A model generated the notes under the pieces. It had not been told where the DNA came from and searched no databases. It saw only the letters and a list, made by a program, of their open reading frames with translations. Positions 1 to 9,015 of a DNA stretch of 64,000 bases are shown one piece after another. The position numbers and the translations under genes were made by a program. Origin of the DNA: Alkalimonas mucilaginosa (lineage in GTDB: Bacteria; Pseudomonadota; Gammaproteobacteria; Enterobacterales; Alteromonadaceae); assembly GCF_036327005.1 (NCBI RefSeq), contig NZ_JAUGZK010000015.1:21946-85945 (forward strand). Reading direction: 5' to 3'. Each line of letters begins with the position of its first letter. The stretch's first letter is position 1.

Positions 1-2
1 AA

Positions 3-530
3 GACCCTTTTGCTGCACCGGCCTTTGGTGCCCAGCTTATTCGGGATGGTCATTTCCAGGCGGTCCAGGACTGGCGGCAAAGTCATGGCAAATTATTTGC
101 TGCTGTGGCGATGGAAAAGGCCATGATGTGGCTCCTGTTGTTGCTGATAGTCGCGGTAGCTGCTTTTAATATTGTCTCGGCCTTGGTGATGATGGTGACG
201 GAAAAGCAAGCCGAAGTCGCCATTTTAAAAACTCAAGGCATGCAGAATCATCAACTCTTTACCATTTTTGCAGTGCAAGGCATGAGCAATGGGGTGCTGG
301 GTGCTGTGCTGGGTGCCATTGCCGGTGTGTTGCTAAGTGGCTCTATCAATGCTTTGTTGGCGCTGTTTGGTTTGCAAATTGCAGGCGGTATTGAGCTGCC
401 GGTGTTGATGAAAGGGTCGCAAATCCTTGTTATTGTGTGCAGTGCCTTGCTGTTGACCTTTCTGGCCGTGTTGTATCCGGCCTGGCGGGCAGTGCAGATC
501 CAACCTGCGGAAGTATTGCGTGATGAATAA
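3..530 (+). CDS. lolC: LolC, lipoprotein-releasing ABC permease subunit (C-terminal part)
   Basis: This is the C-terminal part (about 175 residues) of a permease subunit of LolCDE, the inner-membrane ABC transporter that extracts lipoproteins and passes them to LolA. The frame is open to the left window edge, so the N-terminal half lies outside. Hydrophobic FtsX-type segments are visible. The first carries FNIVSALVMMV, matching FNIVATLVMAV in the LolE copy downstream, and the end PAEVLRDE parallels LolE's PARVLGQK. Naming it LolC rather than LolE rests on its position ahead of lolD. Its last codons overlap the start of lolD, suggesting translational coupling. Confidence 0.9.
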   Translation, partial: DPFAAPAFGAQLIRDGHFQAVQDWRQSHGKLFAAVAMEKAMMWLLLLLIVAVAAFNIVSALVMMVTEKQAEVAILKTQGMQNHQLFTIFAVQGMSNGVLGAVLGAIAGVLLSGSINALLALFGLQIAGGIELPVLMKGSQILVIVCSALLLTFLAVLYPAWRAVQIQPAEVLRDE

Positions 531-1206
531 AGTATTAGAAGGGCGCCAACTGGTAAAAGCATTCCGGGACGGATCTTACCGCACACCAGTGCTCAATGGC
601 GTTAGTATCCAGTTGGAAGCCGGCACTATGGTGGCCATTGTGGGTAGCTCAGGTTCGGGCAAAAGCACTTTGTTGCATCTGCTTGGGATGCTGGAGCAGC
701 CCGATAGTGGCAGTCTGTGCTTGATGGGAAAGGATGTGGGCTCATTATCTGAGCGCGAGAAAGCCAGCTTGCGTAATCTGCATCTGGGCTTTATTTACCA
801 GTTCCATCATTTGCTGATGGACTTTACTGCGCTGGAAAATGTCGCCATGCCACTGCGCATTCGCGGTGAGTCTGAAGCGGTGGCCAGGCAGGCAGCAAAA
901 AGTATGTTAGAGCGGGTTGGTTTGGCGCACCGTTTAACGCATCGGCCTGCCGAGCTGAGTGGTGGTGAGCGGCAGCGGGTAGCGATTGCGCGGGCTCTGG
1001 TTGCCAAGCCGGCACTGGTGCTGGCGGATGAGCCGACTGGGAACCTGGATCATCAGACGGCTGAATCAATTTATGCATTACTGCGTGAGCTCAATCTGCA
1101 GCTTGGCACCAGTTTTGTTATTGTGACCCATGATCAGCAATTGGCGGCTAAATGTGATCGCTATTATTTAATGCAGGATGGCTTGCTGGAGCAGCCTGAT
1201 GCGTAA
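520..1206 (+). CDS. lolD: LolD, ATPase of the lipoprotein-releasing system
   Basis: This is the cytoplasmic ATPase that powers LolC/LolE to release outer-membrane-bound lipoproteins from the inner membrane. The 228 residues carry a complete ABC set: Walker A GSSGSGKST (about residues 42-50), a Q-loop in YQFHHLL, the signature LSGGERQRV and Walker B ALVLADEP followed by a TH switch (VTHD). Length is normal for the family. Translation may begin at the GTG at 520 or the ATG at 523; both lie inside lolC. The 3' end overlaps lolE by 8 bases, so lolC-lolD-lolE is a tight operon. Confidence 0.96.
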   Translation: MMNKVLEGRQLVKAFRDGSYRTPVLNGVSIQLEAGTMVAIVGSSGSGKSTLLHLLGMLEQPDSGSLCLMGKDVGSLSEREKASLRNLHLGFIYQFHHLLMDFTALENVAMPLRIRGESEAVARQAAKSMLERVGLAHRLTHRPAELSGGERQRVAIARALVAKPALVLADEPTGNLDHQTAESIYALLRELNLQLGTSFVIVTHDQQLAAKCDRYYLMQDGLLEQPDA

Positions 1207-2452
1207 TGCATGGTTTCAATCCTTGTCCTGGCAACTGGCACGAAGATACCGCCGCACCCGCCACAGCAATGCCTTTATCCGTTTTATTTCGGCCTCTTCT
1301 ACCCTGGGGATAGGTCTTGGCGTGGCGGTGATGATCCTGGCTTTGTCGGTGATGAATGGCTTTGAGCAGGCCTTGAAAGACCGGCTGTTGGCGGTGATCC
1401 CGCATATTGAGCTGCAGTCGGTCGACGGACAAATCCTTGACTGGCCGATGAAGCTGGAGCGCATGGCGGAGCATCCGGCGGTGACTGCTGCTGCACCTTA
1501 CATTAAAAGTAATGGCATCTTACGGCAGGGACAGCAGGTGAAAGGGGCGGCTGTGCGTGGTGTCTTGCTGGCGGAAGAGCAGGGCATTACCGATTTTTCC
1601 CGTTACGTGCACGCAGGAACACTGGATGCATTGCCTGACGATAGCATCATTCTGGGGCGGGGGCTGGCCGAGGCTTTGCAACTGGATGTCGGTGATCAGG
1701 TGCAGCTGATGTTACCGCAATTTAATCCGGATGGCCGGCTGGCGCGCAGTCAGACGGTGGTGTTGACCGTATCGGCCATCATTCAGGTTGGCGGGCAGCT
1801 GGATTATCAGCAAGCCTGGGTGGCGATGCCTGCTTTGGCTTCCTGGCTGCTGATGCCAGCCGACAGCGTGCATGGCTTTGCCTTTCAATTAAACGACCTG
1901 TTCGCTGCCCCCAGGGTAGCCCAGCAACTGGGCAGCTGGTCGCATGATTATGTGTATCTACAGGACTGGATGCGGACCCAGGGCCATTTGTATCAGGATA
2001 TTCAGATGGTACGCAGTATTGTTTACCTGGTACTGGCGCTGGTGATAGCCGTGGCCTGTTTTAATATTGTCGCTACTTTGGTGATGGCGGTGCGGGAGAA
2101 AGAGTCCGATATCGCCATCTTACTGACCATGGGACTGGCACCCGGTGCCGTGATCCGAACCTTTATGTGGTTGGGGTGGCTCAATGGCTTGATTGGTACC
2201 AGCGTGGGCGCTCTGACCGGCTGGTTGCTGAGCCGTTACATCGAGCCGTTGTTTTATTTGTTTTCCAGACTAAGCGGTAAAAGCTTTCTGGATCCCAGTA
2301 TTTATTTTATCGACTTTGTACCGTCGGTATTTTTGTGGCGTGATCTTATCTGGACGGTCAGTATTGCGCTTAGCTTAAGCCTGGTGGCAACTTTGTACCC
2401 GGCCTGGCGTGCCAGTCGGGTACAGCCTGCCAGAGTGCTGGGGCAGAAGTAA
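1199..2452 (+). CDS. lolE: LolE, lipoprotein-releasing ABC permease subunit
   Basis: This is the second membrane subunit of LolCDE, about 417 residues, the usual length. It has one N-terminal membrane segment (near residues 25-47, with GIGLGVAVMILALSVMNGF), a large periplasmic domain of the MacB/LolE type, and three C-terminal FtsX-type segments ending PARVLGQK. The ATG at 1199 overlaps the end of lolD by 8 bases and gives the family N-terminus. An in-frame ATG at 1178 would only add seven residues inside lolD. Downstream the DUF2062 gene converges, with 44 bases between the stop codons. Confidence 0.94.
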   Translation: MRNAWFQSLSWQLARRYRRTRHSNAFIRFISASSTLGIGLGVAVMILALSVMNGFEQALKDRLLAVIPHIELQSVDGQILDWPMKLERMAEHPAVTAAAPYIKSNGILRQGQQVKGAAVRGVLLAEEQGITDFSRYVHAGTLDALPDDSIILGRGLAEALQLDVGDQVQLMLPQFNPDGRLARSQTVVLTVSAIIQVGGQLDYQQAWVAMPALASWLLMPADSVHGFAFQLNDLFAAPRVAQQLGSWSHDYVYLQDWMRTQGHLYQDIQMVRSIVYLVLALVIAVACFNIVATLVMAVREKESDIAILLTMGLAPGAVIRTFMWLGWLNGLIGTSVGALTGWLLSRYIEPLFYLFSRLSGKSFLDPSIYFIDFVPSVFLWRDLIWTVSIALSLSLVATLYPAWRASRVQPARVLGQK

Positions 2453-2496
2453 GCTTGATTTCGTTGCTGCAGCAACGCGCAGTTGTCGCTGCTCAA

Positions 2497-3024
2497 CTAC
2501 TTGGTGTTATTCCCATTTCCATTACGGCGGTCACGTTGTGCCCGCCGGATCGAGAGTACCCAGAGCCAGTCAATTAAGAAGTAGCCAACAATGCTGGCGG
2601 TAGTCCCCATCAGCAAACATCCCAATAGAAATGGTTTTCCGATAGTTGCCATGCTGCTAGCCAGCCATTCGATACTGGCCTCAAAGGCAAAAGGTTCCAG
2701 CGGTGCTGCCAGCACGGCACTGCCCACCAGGTAGCAAAGGTAAAACATCACCGGCATGGTCAGCGGATTCGATAACCAGACACAACCCACTGCCAGCGGT
2801 AAATTAACCCGCAGCGGTATAGCAACTGCGGCTGAAGCGACCATCTGGAACGGCATAGGCATCCAGGCCCAGAACAGGCCAATAGCAATGGCTCCGCGGG
2901 CTGAGCGGCGATTTAAATGCCAAAGATTGGCATCGTGCAACAAGGTGCCGAAAATTTGCAGCGCCTTACTTTGACGAATTACCTCTGGATTTGGCAGGTA
3001 TTTTCGAATAGTCTTCTTTGGCAT
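2497..3024 (-). CDS. DUF2062 membrane protein
   Basis: This 175-residue integral membrane protein fits the DUF2062 family (COG3216), whose biochemical role is not established. It starts with a basic stretch, then has hydrophobic segments rich in Pro and Trp (GLFWAWMPMPFQM; WLSNPLTMPVMFYL) that are typical of the family, and ends in a short basic, Asn-rich tail. It runs divergently from comEC with only 25 bases between the two start codons, so at least one promoter must lie inside the neighbouring coding sequence. The start codon lacks a strong ribosome binding site. Confidence 0.85.
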   Translation of the reverse strand: MPKKTIRKYLPNPEVIRQSKALQIFGTLLHDANLWHLNRRSARGAIAIGLFWAWMPMPFQMVASAAVAIPLRVNLPLAVGCVWLSNPLTMPVMFYLCYLVGSAVLAAPLEPFAFEASIEWLASSMATIGKPFLLGCLLMGTTASIVGYFLIDWLWVLSIRRAQRDRRNGNGNNTK

Positions 3025-3049
3025 TACAACTCATTTACTCAAAGTAAAC

Positions 3050-5302
3050 ATGATGGCTCTGGGGTTGGGAATACTGTTTGGTTGCCTATTGTCGCTATTT
3101 TTACCGGCAGTGCCACCTTTTTTTGTATTTTTGCTTCTGTTGCTCAGTGTAGCATTTTTCGGCTGGCAGCGCTGTTGGTTTTGCCTTGGTGCGGCTTTGT
3201 ATCTGCTCAGTTGGCACTGGACGGTCTGGCACCATCAGCAGGCGTCTTTACAGTTATTACAGACCGCTGCCACCCAAGTAGAAGGACGGATTGCAACTAT
3301 ACCACGCTATTTTGATACTTCTGCTCAGTTTGAGCTGGTGTTGCTGCAGGGGCCGGCTGCTGGCTATCGGGTTCAGGTGCGCTGGTACAATGCGCCAGAG
3401 CAGCTGGCTGCCGGTCAGGTATGGCAATTACCTGTTCAGCTCAGTGCAATCCGGGATGAGGCCAGCCGGGCAGGCTACTCAGCACAGCGTCAGGCTTTGA
3501 TCCGCCAGCAGTTAGCCCGGGCCAGTGTCCGCACAGAGCAGCCAGCCATGTTACTTGGGAATCGCATTGCCCTGCGTCAGCGACTGTACGCACAGTTTTG
3601 GCAAGCAACCAGGTCACTCGATAGCCAGGCCCTGTTGCTGGCGCTTACCTTTGGTGAGCGTTCTTTTTCACAGAACTTGTGGCAAGGACTGCAGCATGCC
3701 TCCCTGGGCCATTTAATGGCAATTTCCGGGCTTCATATTGGCCTGGTGTTTGGCTGGTGCTATTGGCTGTTACTGCCCTTGCGCTGGATTGGGCTGGATC
3801 CTATTTGGCAACAACGAGTGCGACTGCTACTCGCTTTGATGGCCGCTTTGGTTTATGCCTGGTTGGCTGGTTTTGCGATCCCAACGGTGCGGGCCTTACT
3901 GGCACTGACGTTGTTGGTGTTGTACAACTGGTACTGGCAACGATTGACCTATCATCGCTTTTGGCTGCTATTGGTTGCTCTGTTGCTCTTGTGGCAGCCG
4001 ATGTGGGCTTTAAGCCAGAGCTTCTGGTTGTCGGTAGTGGCCGTTGGATTCATTTTTATCTATCTATGGTGTTTTGCCCCGGCTGGCTCAGGGAGCTGGG
4101 TGCGTCTGAAGCAACTCCTGGGCTTCCATGTATTTATGACCTTTTGCATGATACCCGTCACATTGCTGTTTTTTGGCGGCTTCTCGCTGTTTGCACTGAT
4201 ATCAAATCTGTTGTTTGTGCCCTGGTGTTCTTTGGTGGCCATCCCGGCATTGCTGATGACTGCTTTATTGCAGAGTATGCAGCCGGAATGGGCCGCAGGG
4301 CTGTGGCCCTGGATGGATAAGTTGTTTCTGCCTTTGCTCTGGTGGCTGGAGTGGGCCGCTGATCAATCCTGGTTTTGGTGGCAACGGCCTGAGATGCCGT
4401 TTTGGTTGTTGCTGGCGGCGGCGATGAGCCTGTTGATGCTGTTACTGGTTCGCCGTGTCGCTATCGCCTTGCTGGTGGTGTTGGCTTTTATTCCGTTCTT
4501 TGCTGCCGTACAACAGCCGCAGGGCTGGCGCTTGCATCTGCTGGATGTGGGGGCAGGTCAGGCTATTGTGCTGCAGTATCAGCAGCATGCCTTGCTGTAT
4601 GATGCCGGACCTGGCTGGGGCGATAGCAGTGCCACCGAACGGTTGATTTTACCTTATTTGCAGAGCATTGGTATCAAGCAGCTGCATTACTTGGTGTTAA
4701 GTCAGCAGCAGGCGGGATCGCTTGGGCACTGGCCAGTGCTGCGGGAGCATTATCCCAGGCTGCAAGTCTATACCGATGTGCCTACGGCACATCATTCGAA
4801 AGGTTGCGCCCAGTTGCCTATGCAGTTTTATACTGCAGAGCTGGTGGTTCTGCAGGACAGCACTCTGCATGCTGGTGAGCAGGCTCCGTCCTGTGTGATC
4901 TTACTTGAGGTGGAAGGATGGCGCATTCTGTTGCCCGGCGCTATGCGGCTAGCGGATGAGCAGCGTTTGTTGCGGCAGTATCCAGAGTTAACGGTAGATA
5001 TGCTGTTATTGTCCGGGCAGGGGCGGGATACTGCCAGCGGCCTGGACTTTTTGATGCAGCTGCAACCCCGGCTGGCATTGAGCAGCCATGGCCAGCGTGG
5101 TCGTGTGCCTGCTCCTGCAGCAGCAGTCCAGTTGCGGCTGGATGCGCTGGAGATCCCACTCCTAAGCACGGCACAGCTTGGCACGATTCAGATAGCCATT
5201 GCCCCTGATTCTGTGCAAATATATAGCAAACGAGCCACCCGGCTACCATTTTGGCTGGATTCTATGCAACTAACTGCTGTGCCTCCATCGCAGAGACGTT
5301 AG
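3050..5302 (+). CDS. comEC: ComEC/Rec2-family DNA uptake channel with degenerate nuclease-like domain
   Basis: ComEC/Rec2 proteins form the inner-membrane channel for single-stranded DNA during natural transformation. At 750 residues this one is full length. It has an N-terminal membrane and OB-like region, the multi-spanning competence domain (AISGLHIGLVFG, about residues 225-236), and a C-terminal metallo-beta-lactamase-fold domain starting near LLDVGAGQA. In that last domain the expected SHxDxDH-type metal motif is replaced by LSQQQAGSLGHW, and the later HHGS-type motif reads SGQGRDTAS, so hydrolytic activity looks lost. The start could be the ATG at 3050 or 3053; neither has a clear ribosome binding site. 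msbA follows after 27 bases. Confidence 0.9.
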   Translation: MMALGLGILFGCLLSLFLPAVPPFFVFLLLLLSVAFFGWQRCWFCLGAALYLLSWHWTVWHHQQASLQLLQTAATQVEGRIATIPRYFDTSAQFELVLLQGPAAGYRVQVRWYNAPEQLAAGQVWQLPVQLSAIRDEASRAGYSAQRQALIRQQLARASVRTEQPAMLLGNRIALRQRLYAQFWQATRSLDSQALLLALTFGERSFSQNLWQGLQHASLGHLMAISGLHIGLVFGWCYWLLLPLRWIGLDPIWQQRVRLLLALMAALVYAWLAGFAIPTVRALLALTLLVLYNWYWQRLTYHRFWLLLVALLLLWQPMWALSQSFWLSVVAVGFIFIYLWCFAPAGSGSWVRLKQLLGFHVFMTFCMIPVTLLFFGGFSLFALISNLLFVPWCSLVAIPALLMTALLQSMQPEWAAGLWPWMDKLFLPLLWWLEWAADQSWFWWQRPEMPFWLLLAAAMSLLMLLLVRRVAIALLVVLAFIPFFAAVQQPQGWRLHLLDVGAGQAIVLQYQQHALLYDAGPGWGDSSATERLILPYLQSIGIKQLHYLVLSQQQAGSLGHWPVLREHYPRLQVYTDVPTAHHSKGCAQLPMQFYTAELVVLQDSTLHAGEQAPSCVILLEVEGWRILLPGAMRLADEQRLLRQYPELTVDMLLLSGQGRDTASGLDFLMQLQPRLALSSHGQRGRVPAPAAAVQLRLDALEIPLLSTAQLGTIQIAIAPDSVQIYSKRATRLPFWLDSMQLTAVPPSQRR

Positions 5303-5329
5303 AATGTCAGCAACGATACAATCAGGATT

Positions 5330-7090
5330 ATGAATTTGCATATCAGTGATATTTCGAACAAAACATCCCAACGACTGTTGGGTTATTTAAAGCCGTATCG
5401 TATTGGCTTTGTCCTGGCTATGCTCGGGATGGTGGGTTACGCCCTGGTGGATGTTGGCTTTATTTCCATGCTGCAGCCTTTTATTGATGATGGCATTGAA
5501 GGGAAAGATGCTGATTTTCTGAAATATGCTCCGCTGTTTATAATCGTGATGTTTTTATTTCGTGGTGCGTCGCATTTTATTGCCACCTACTGCCTGAGCT
5601 GGGTTGGAGCCAATATTGTCAAAGATATGCGGCAGCAACTGTTTGAGCATCTGATGCGCTTGCCGGTGTCGTTCCATGATAAACACTCTACCGGCGATAT
5701 GATTTCCAAAATTACTTACGATACCGAGCAACTGAAACAGGCGACTTCCAAGGCGCTTATTGTGCTGATCCGGGAAGGGGCCTTTGTGTTTGGCTTAATT
5801 GGCCTGATGTTTTGGCATAGCTGGCAGTTGTCGCTGATTTTCCTGTTAATAGCGCCTATCATTGCGATTATCGTGGGCTTTGTATCCAAACGATTCCGTA
5901 AAATCAGCAATCGTATTCAAACAGCGATGGGCCAGGTGACGACCTGCTCGGAACAGATGTTGAATGGCCATAAAGTTATTTTATCTTTCGGTGGCCAGGC
6001 CATTGAGAAAGAACGCTTTTCCAGGGTTAATAATGTAACCCGTCAGCAGGATGTGAAGCTGGAGTCGGCCAAAGCCATGAGCACCGGGGTGGTGCAATTG
6101 ATTGCCTCTTTTGCACTGGCATTTGTTCTTTTTCTGGCCAGTCAGCCGGCGATGCTGGAAAGCTTGACCGCCGGTAAGTTTACGCTGATTGTATCGGCCA
6201 TGGTGATGTTACTAAGGCCTTTGAAACAATTGACCACGGTCAATGGTGATTTCCAGCGTGGTCTGGCAGCGGCCAATAGCGTGTTCCGGATCCTGGATCA
6301 AATACCCGAGCAGGACACCGGCAGTCGAGAGCTGGGAAGAATATCCGGGCATATCCGCTTTGATCATGTTGATTTCAGTTACCCGGGGCATGAAGAAAAG
6401 CAAGTGCTGAAAGATATTACCTTTGAAGTCATGCCAGGCCAGACCGTAGCCCTGGTTGGACGCTCCGGTAGTGGTAAAACCACCATTTCCAGTTTGCTGC
6501 CGCGTTTTTATGAAATCGAGAAAGGCCGCATCCTGCTGGATGATATCTCCGTTAAAAGTTGCACTTTAAGTTCGCTGCGTGAACAAATGGCCATTGTTTC
6601 TCAGCACGTGACTTTGTTTAACGACAGCATTGCCAACAACATTATGTATGGTCTGGAGCAGCCGGTCAGTGAAGAGCGGCTATTGGATGTGGCAGAAAAA
6701 GCGCATGTGCTGGAGTTTTCCAGCCAGATGAAAGATGGGCTTAATACCATCATTGGGGAAAATGGTGTTTCACTCAGTGGTGGCCAACGTCAGCGAATAG
6801 CGATTGCCCGTGCTTTGCTGCGTCAGGCGCCCATCTTAATCCTGGATGAGGCTACCTCGGCGCTCGATACTGAGTCGGAACGAAAAATTCAGGCGGCACT
6901 GGATGAGCTGCTCAAAGGGCGTACCAACATTGTGATTGCGCACCGCTTATCCACCATTGAAAATGCCGATCAAATTCTGGTGATGGATCAAGGCCAAATT
7001 ATTGAGCGGGGCAATCACGCCAGTCTGCTGGCCAAGGATGGAGCCTATGCCCAGCTGTACAAGATGCAATTTGGTTCCAAACCGGCATGA
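5330..7090 (+). CDS. msbA: MsbA, lipid A-core flippase
   Basis: MsbA is a homodimeric ABC exporter that flips lipid A-core across the inner membrane. The 586 residues (E. coli MsbA has 582) comprise six N-terminal membrane helices and an ABC domain with Walker A GRSGSGKTT, signature LSGGQRQR, Walker B ILILDEATSALD and the switch His in VIAHRLST. An AGGA ribosome binding site lies just upstream of the ATG. The stop overlaps the lpxK start in ATGA, the usual msbA-lpxK coupling of an essential transporter with a lipid A biosynthesis enzyme. Confidence 0.97.
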   Translation: MNLHISDISNKTSQRLLGYLKPYRIGFVLAMLGMVGYALVDVGFISMLQPFIDDGIEGKDADFLKYAPLFIIVMFLFRGASHFIATYCLSWVGANIVKDMRQQLFEHLMRLPVSFHDKHSTGDMISKITYDTEQLKQATSKALIVLIREGAFVFGLIGLMFWHSWQLSLIFLLIAPIIAIIVGFVSKRFRKISNRIQTAMGQVTTCSEQMLNGHKVILSFGGQAIEKERFSRVNNVTRQQDVKLESAKAMSTGVVQLIASFALAFVLFLASQPAMLESLTAGKFTLIVSAMVMLLRPLKQLTTVNGDFQRGLAAANSVFRILDQIPEQDTGSRELGRISGHIRFDHVDFSYPGHEEKQVLKDITFEVMPGQTVALVGRSGSGKTTISSLLPRFYEIEKGRILLDDISVKSCTLSSLREQMAIVSQHVTLFNDSIANNIMYGLEQPVSEERLLDVAEKAHVLEFSSQMKDGLNTIIGENGVSLSGGQRQRIAIARALLRQAPILILDEATSALDTESERKIQAALDELLKGRTNIVIAHRLSTIENADQILVMDQGQIIERGNHASLLAKDGAYAQLYKMQFGSKPA

Positions 7091-8049
7091 GCTGGCTGGA
7101 GCGCGGCTGGTATCGGTCTGCCTGGTGGTGTTGGCTGCTGTGGCCGCTAAGCTGGCTCTTTGCTGGTGTGACGGCGTTAAGGCGCTTTGCTTACCGACAA
7201 GGCTGGCTTGCCAGTGAGGCCTTGCCTGTTCCTGTGATTGTGGTGGGCAACATCAGTGTCGGGGGGACTGGTAAAACCCCTTTTACCCTGTGGCTGTGCC
7301 ACTGGTTGCAGCAACAAGGGTATAAACCAGGCATTATCAGCCGCGGCTATGGCGCAAAGATCCGATACCCAACACAAGTGACACCAGATGCGAATGCCAA
7401 CGAGGTGGGTGACGAACCGCTGCTGTTGGCGCAACGCTCAGGTTGCCCGGTGGTGGTTTGTCCGGATCGTGTCGCTGCCGGTCACTTTCTGCTGGAGCAG
7501 CAGGACTGCGATATTATTATCAGTGATGATGGCTTGCAGCATTACCGCATGCAGCGCGCTGTTGAAATCGTTTTGATCGACGGCCAGCGAGGGCTTGGTA
7601 ACCAGTTGCTGTTACCAGCCGGTCCATTGCGTGAGCCGGTTAGCAGGTTGCAGGGGGTCGATTTGGTGATTGCCAATAGCGGATCGCATGCCCTGGCAAC
7701 GGGCCAGATGCAGTTGCAGGTGACTGCTGCTACAGCGTTATTGGATCAACAACCACTGACCGCCGATGCGGTGCATTTATTGGCTGCGATTGGCAACCCG
7801 CGCCGTTTTGAGCGGACGGCCAGGGACGCAGGTTATCAGGTGTTGCAGTGCTTTTTTTTCCCGGACCATCATGCATACAGTGCGGCGGAATTGGCATCCC
7901 TGCCGGTTCCGCTTCTCATGACAGAAAAAGATGCGGTAAAATGCCGCCCATTTGCCCGGGCTGGCTGGTATCAGTTGCAGGTTGCAGCGGTACCTGAGCC
8001 TGAGGTTGTACAGAAACTGTCCGCCCTGTTGGCGGCATTACGGAGCTGA
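7087..8049 (+). CDS. lpxK: LpxK, tetraacyldisaccharide 4'-kinase
   Basis: LpxK phosphorylates the 4' position of the lipid A disaccharide precursor at the inner-membrane surface. The 320 residues begin with a hydrophobic amphipathic N-terminus rich in Trp, followed by the P-loop SVGGTGKTP (about residues 57-65), then DDGLQHYRM and a C-terminal PDHHAY motif, all characteristic of the family. It starts within the msbA stop codon and is followed directly by the small ycaR gene and kdsB, so the operon brings together lipid A and Kdo functions. Confidence 0.96.
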   Translation: MSWLERGWYRSAWWCWLLWPLSWLFAGVTALRRFAYRQGWLASEALPVPVIVVGNISVGGTGKTPFTLWLCHWLQQQGYKPGIISRGYGAKIRYPTQVTPDANANEVGDEPLLLAQRSGCPVVVCPDRVAAGHFLLEQQDCDIIISDDGLQHYRMQRAVEIVLIDGQRGLGNQLLLPAGPLREPVSRLQGVDLVIANSGSHALATGQMQLQVTAATALLDQQPLTADAVHLLAAIGNPRRFERTARDAGYQVLQCFFFPDHHAYSAAELASLPVPLLMTEKDAVKCRPFARAGWYQLQVAAVPEPEVVQKLSALLAALRS

Positions 8050-8050
8050 T

Positions 8051-8254
8051 ATGAGCTTACCCGTTGCTTTAACAGAAATTCTGGCTTGCCCGCTGTGTAA
8101 AGGAAAGTTGAAATACAGTGCGAAGCAAGCGGAATTAATTTGTACCTTTGATAAGCTGGCATTTCCTGTACACGACCAGGTGCCGGTGATGCTGGAGACA
8201 GAAGCCCGTCAGTTGACCGCAGAGGAACTGGAAGCATGGACTTCATCGTCGTAA
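8051..8254 (+). CDS. ycaR: YcaR/Trm112-like small zinc-ribbon protein
   Basis: This small protein (67 residues) of the Trm112/YcaR family is conserved between lpxK and kdsB in many gammaproteobacteria. It carries a CPLCKGKL half zinc ribbon near residue 13, but the second pair of cysteines is reduced to a single Cys in LICTFDKLAFPV, as in many bacterial members. The ATG at 8051 follows the lpxK stop by one base, and the 3' end overlaps kdsB by 19 bases, so the gene depends on the operon for expression. Its biochemical role in bacteria is not settled. Confidence 0.9.
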   Translation: MSLPVALTEILACPLCKGKLKYSAKQAELICTFDKLAFPVHDQVPVMLETEARQLTAEELEAWTSSS

Positions 8255-9003
8255 TACCTGCCCGCTATGCCAGTAGCCGTTTGCCAGGGAAGCCTTTGGC
8301 AGACATCGCTGGCATGAGCATGATTGAGCGTGTCTATCGGCAGGCACTGGCCAGTGGGGCCAGCCGGGTGGTCGTTGCTACCGATGATCAGCGGGTCTTT
8401 GCAGCGGTGCAGTCTTTTGGTGGCGATGTCTGCATGACGCAAGCTGACCATAGCTCTGGCACTGAGCGGCTGGCCGAAGTCGTTCAACAACTTGCGTTAG
8501 CTGACGATGCTGTGGTGGTCAATGTGCAAGGGGATGAACCTTTTATTCCTGCCCGGATCATTCATCAGGTGGCGACTAACCTGGTAAACCAACAACTGGC
8601 TGAAATGGCAACTTTGGCGGTTGCTATTGAAGATCAGGCTGAGCTGGCAAACCCGAATACTGTAAAAGTGGTCTGTGATCAGCAAGGCTATGCGTTGTAT
8701 TTTAGCCGGGCTTGTATCCCTTTTGACCGGGACGCCCAGTTTAGCAGTCAACTGGCATTGCATTATCGCCGGCATATTGGCATTTATGCATACCGTGCAG
8801 GCTTTATCCGCCGCTATATCAATTGGCCGGCTTCGGTATTGGAGCAGCTTGAGTCACTGGAGCAGTTACGGGTGCTTTGGTATGGTGAAAAAATCCATGT
8901 GGCACTGGCGCTGGAGTATCCACCCCATGGTGTGGATACTCCCGATGATCTGGCGGCCGCACGGGCTTTTTGCCAGTCGTTGGCTCAGCAGCAGAGAGAT
9001 TGA
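8236..9003 (+). CDS. kdsB: KdsB, CMP-Kdo synthetase
   Basis: KdsB activates Kdo with CTP to give CMP-Kdo, the donor used by the Kdo transferase for inner-core lipopolysaccharide. The 255 residues have the nucleotidyltransferase start VVIPARYASSRLPGKPL, the NVQGDEP metal and substrate motif and the later YFSRACIPF, all typical. The length matches the family. The start overlaps ycaR by 19 bases. It completes the msbA-lpxK-ycaR-kdsB run. A separate gene begins 12 bases later, probably on the same transcript. Confidence 0.96.
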   Translation: MDFIVVIPARYASSRLPGKPLADIAGMSMIERVYRQALASGASRVVVATDDQRVFAAVQSFGGDVCMTQADHSSGTERLAEVVQQLALADDAVVVNVQGDEPFIPARIIHQVATNLVNQQLAEMATLAVAIEDQAELANPNTVKVVCDQQGYALYFSRACIPFDRDAQFSSQLALHYRRHIGIYAYRAGFIRRYINWPASVLEQLESLEQLRVLWYGEKIHVALALEYPPHGVDTPDDLAAARAFCQSLAQQQRD

Positions 9004-9015
9004 ATTATTCTAACC

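Noticed and set aside
2463..2476. GTTGCTGCAGCAAC palindrome between lolE and the DUF2062 gene
   Set aside because: A perfect palindrome but without a T-tract; too short to call a terminator or operator.
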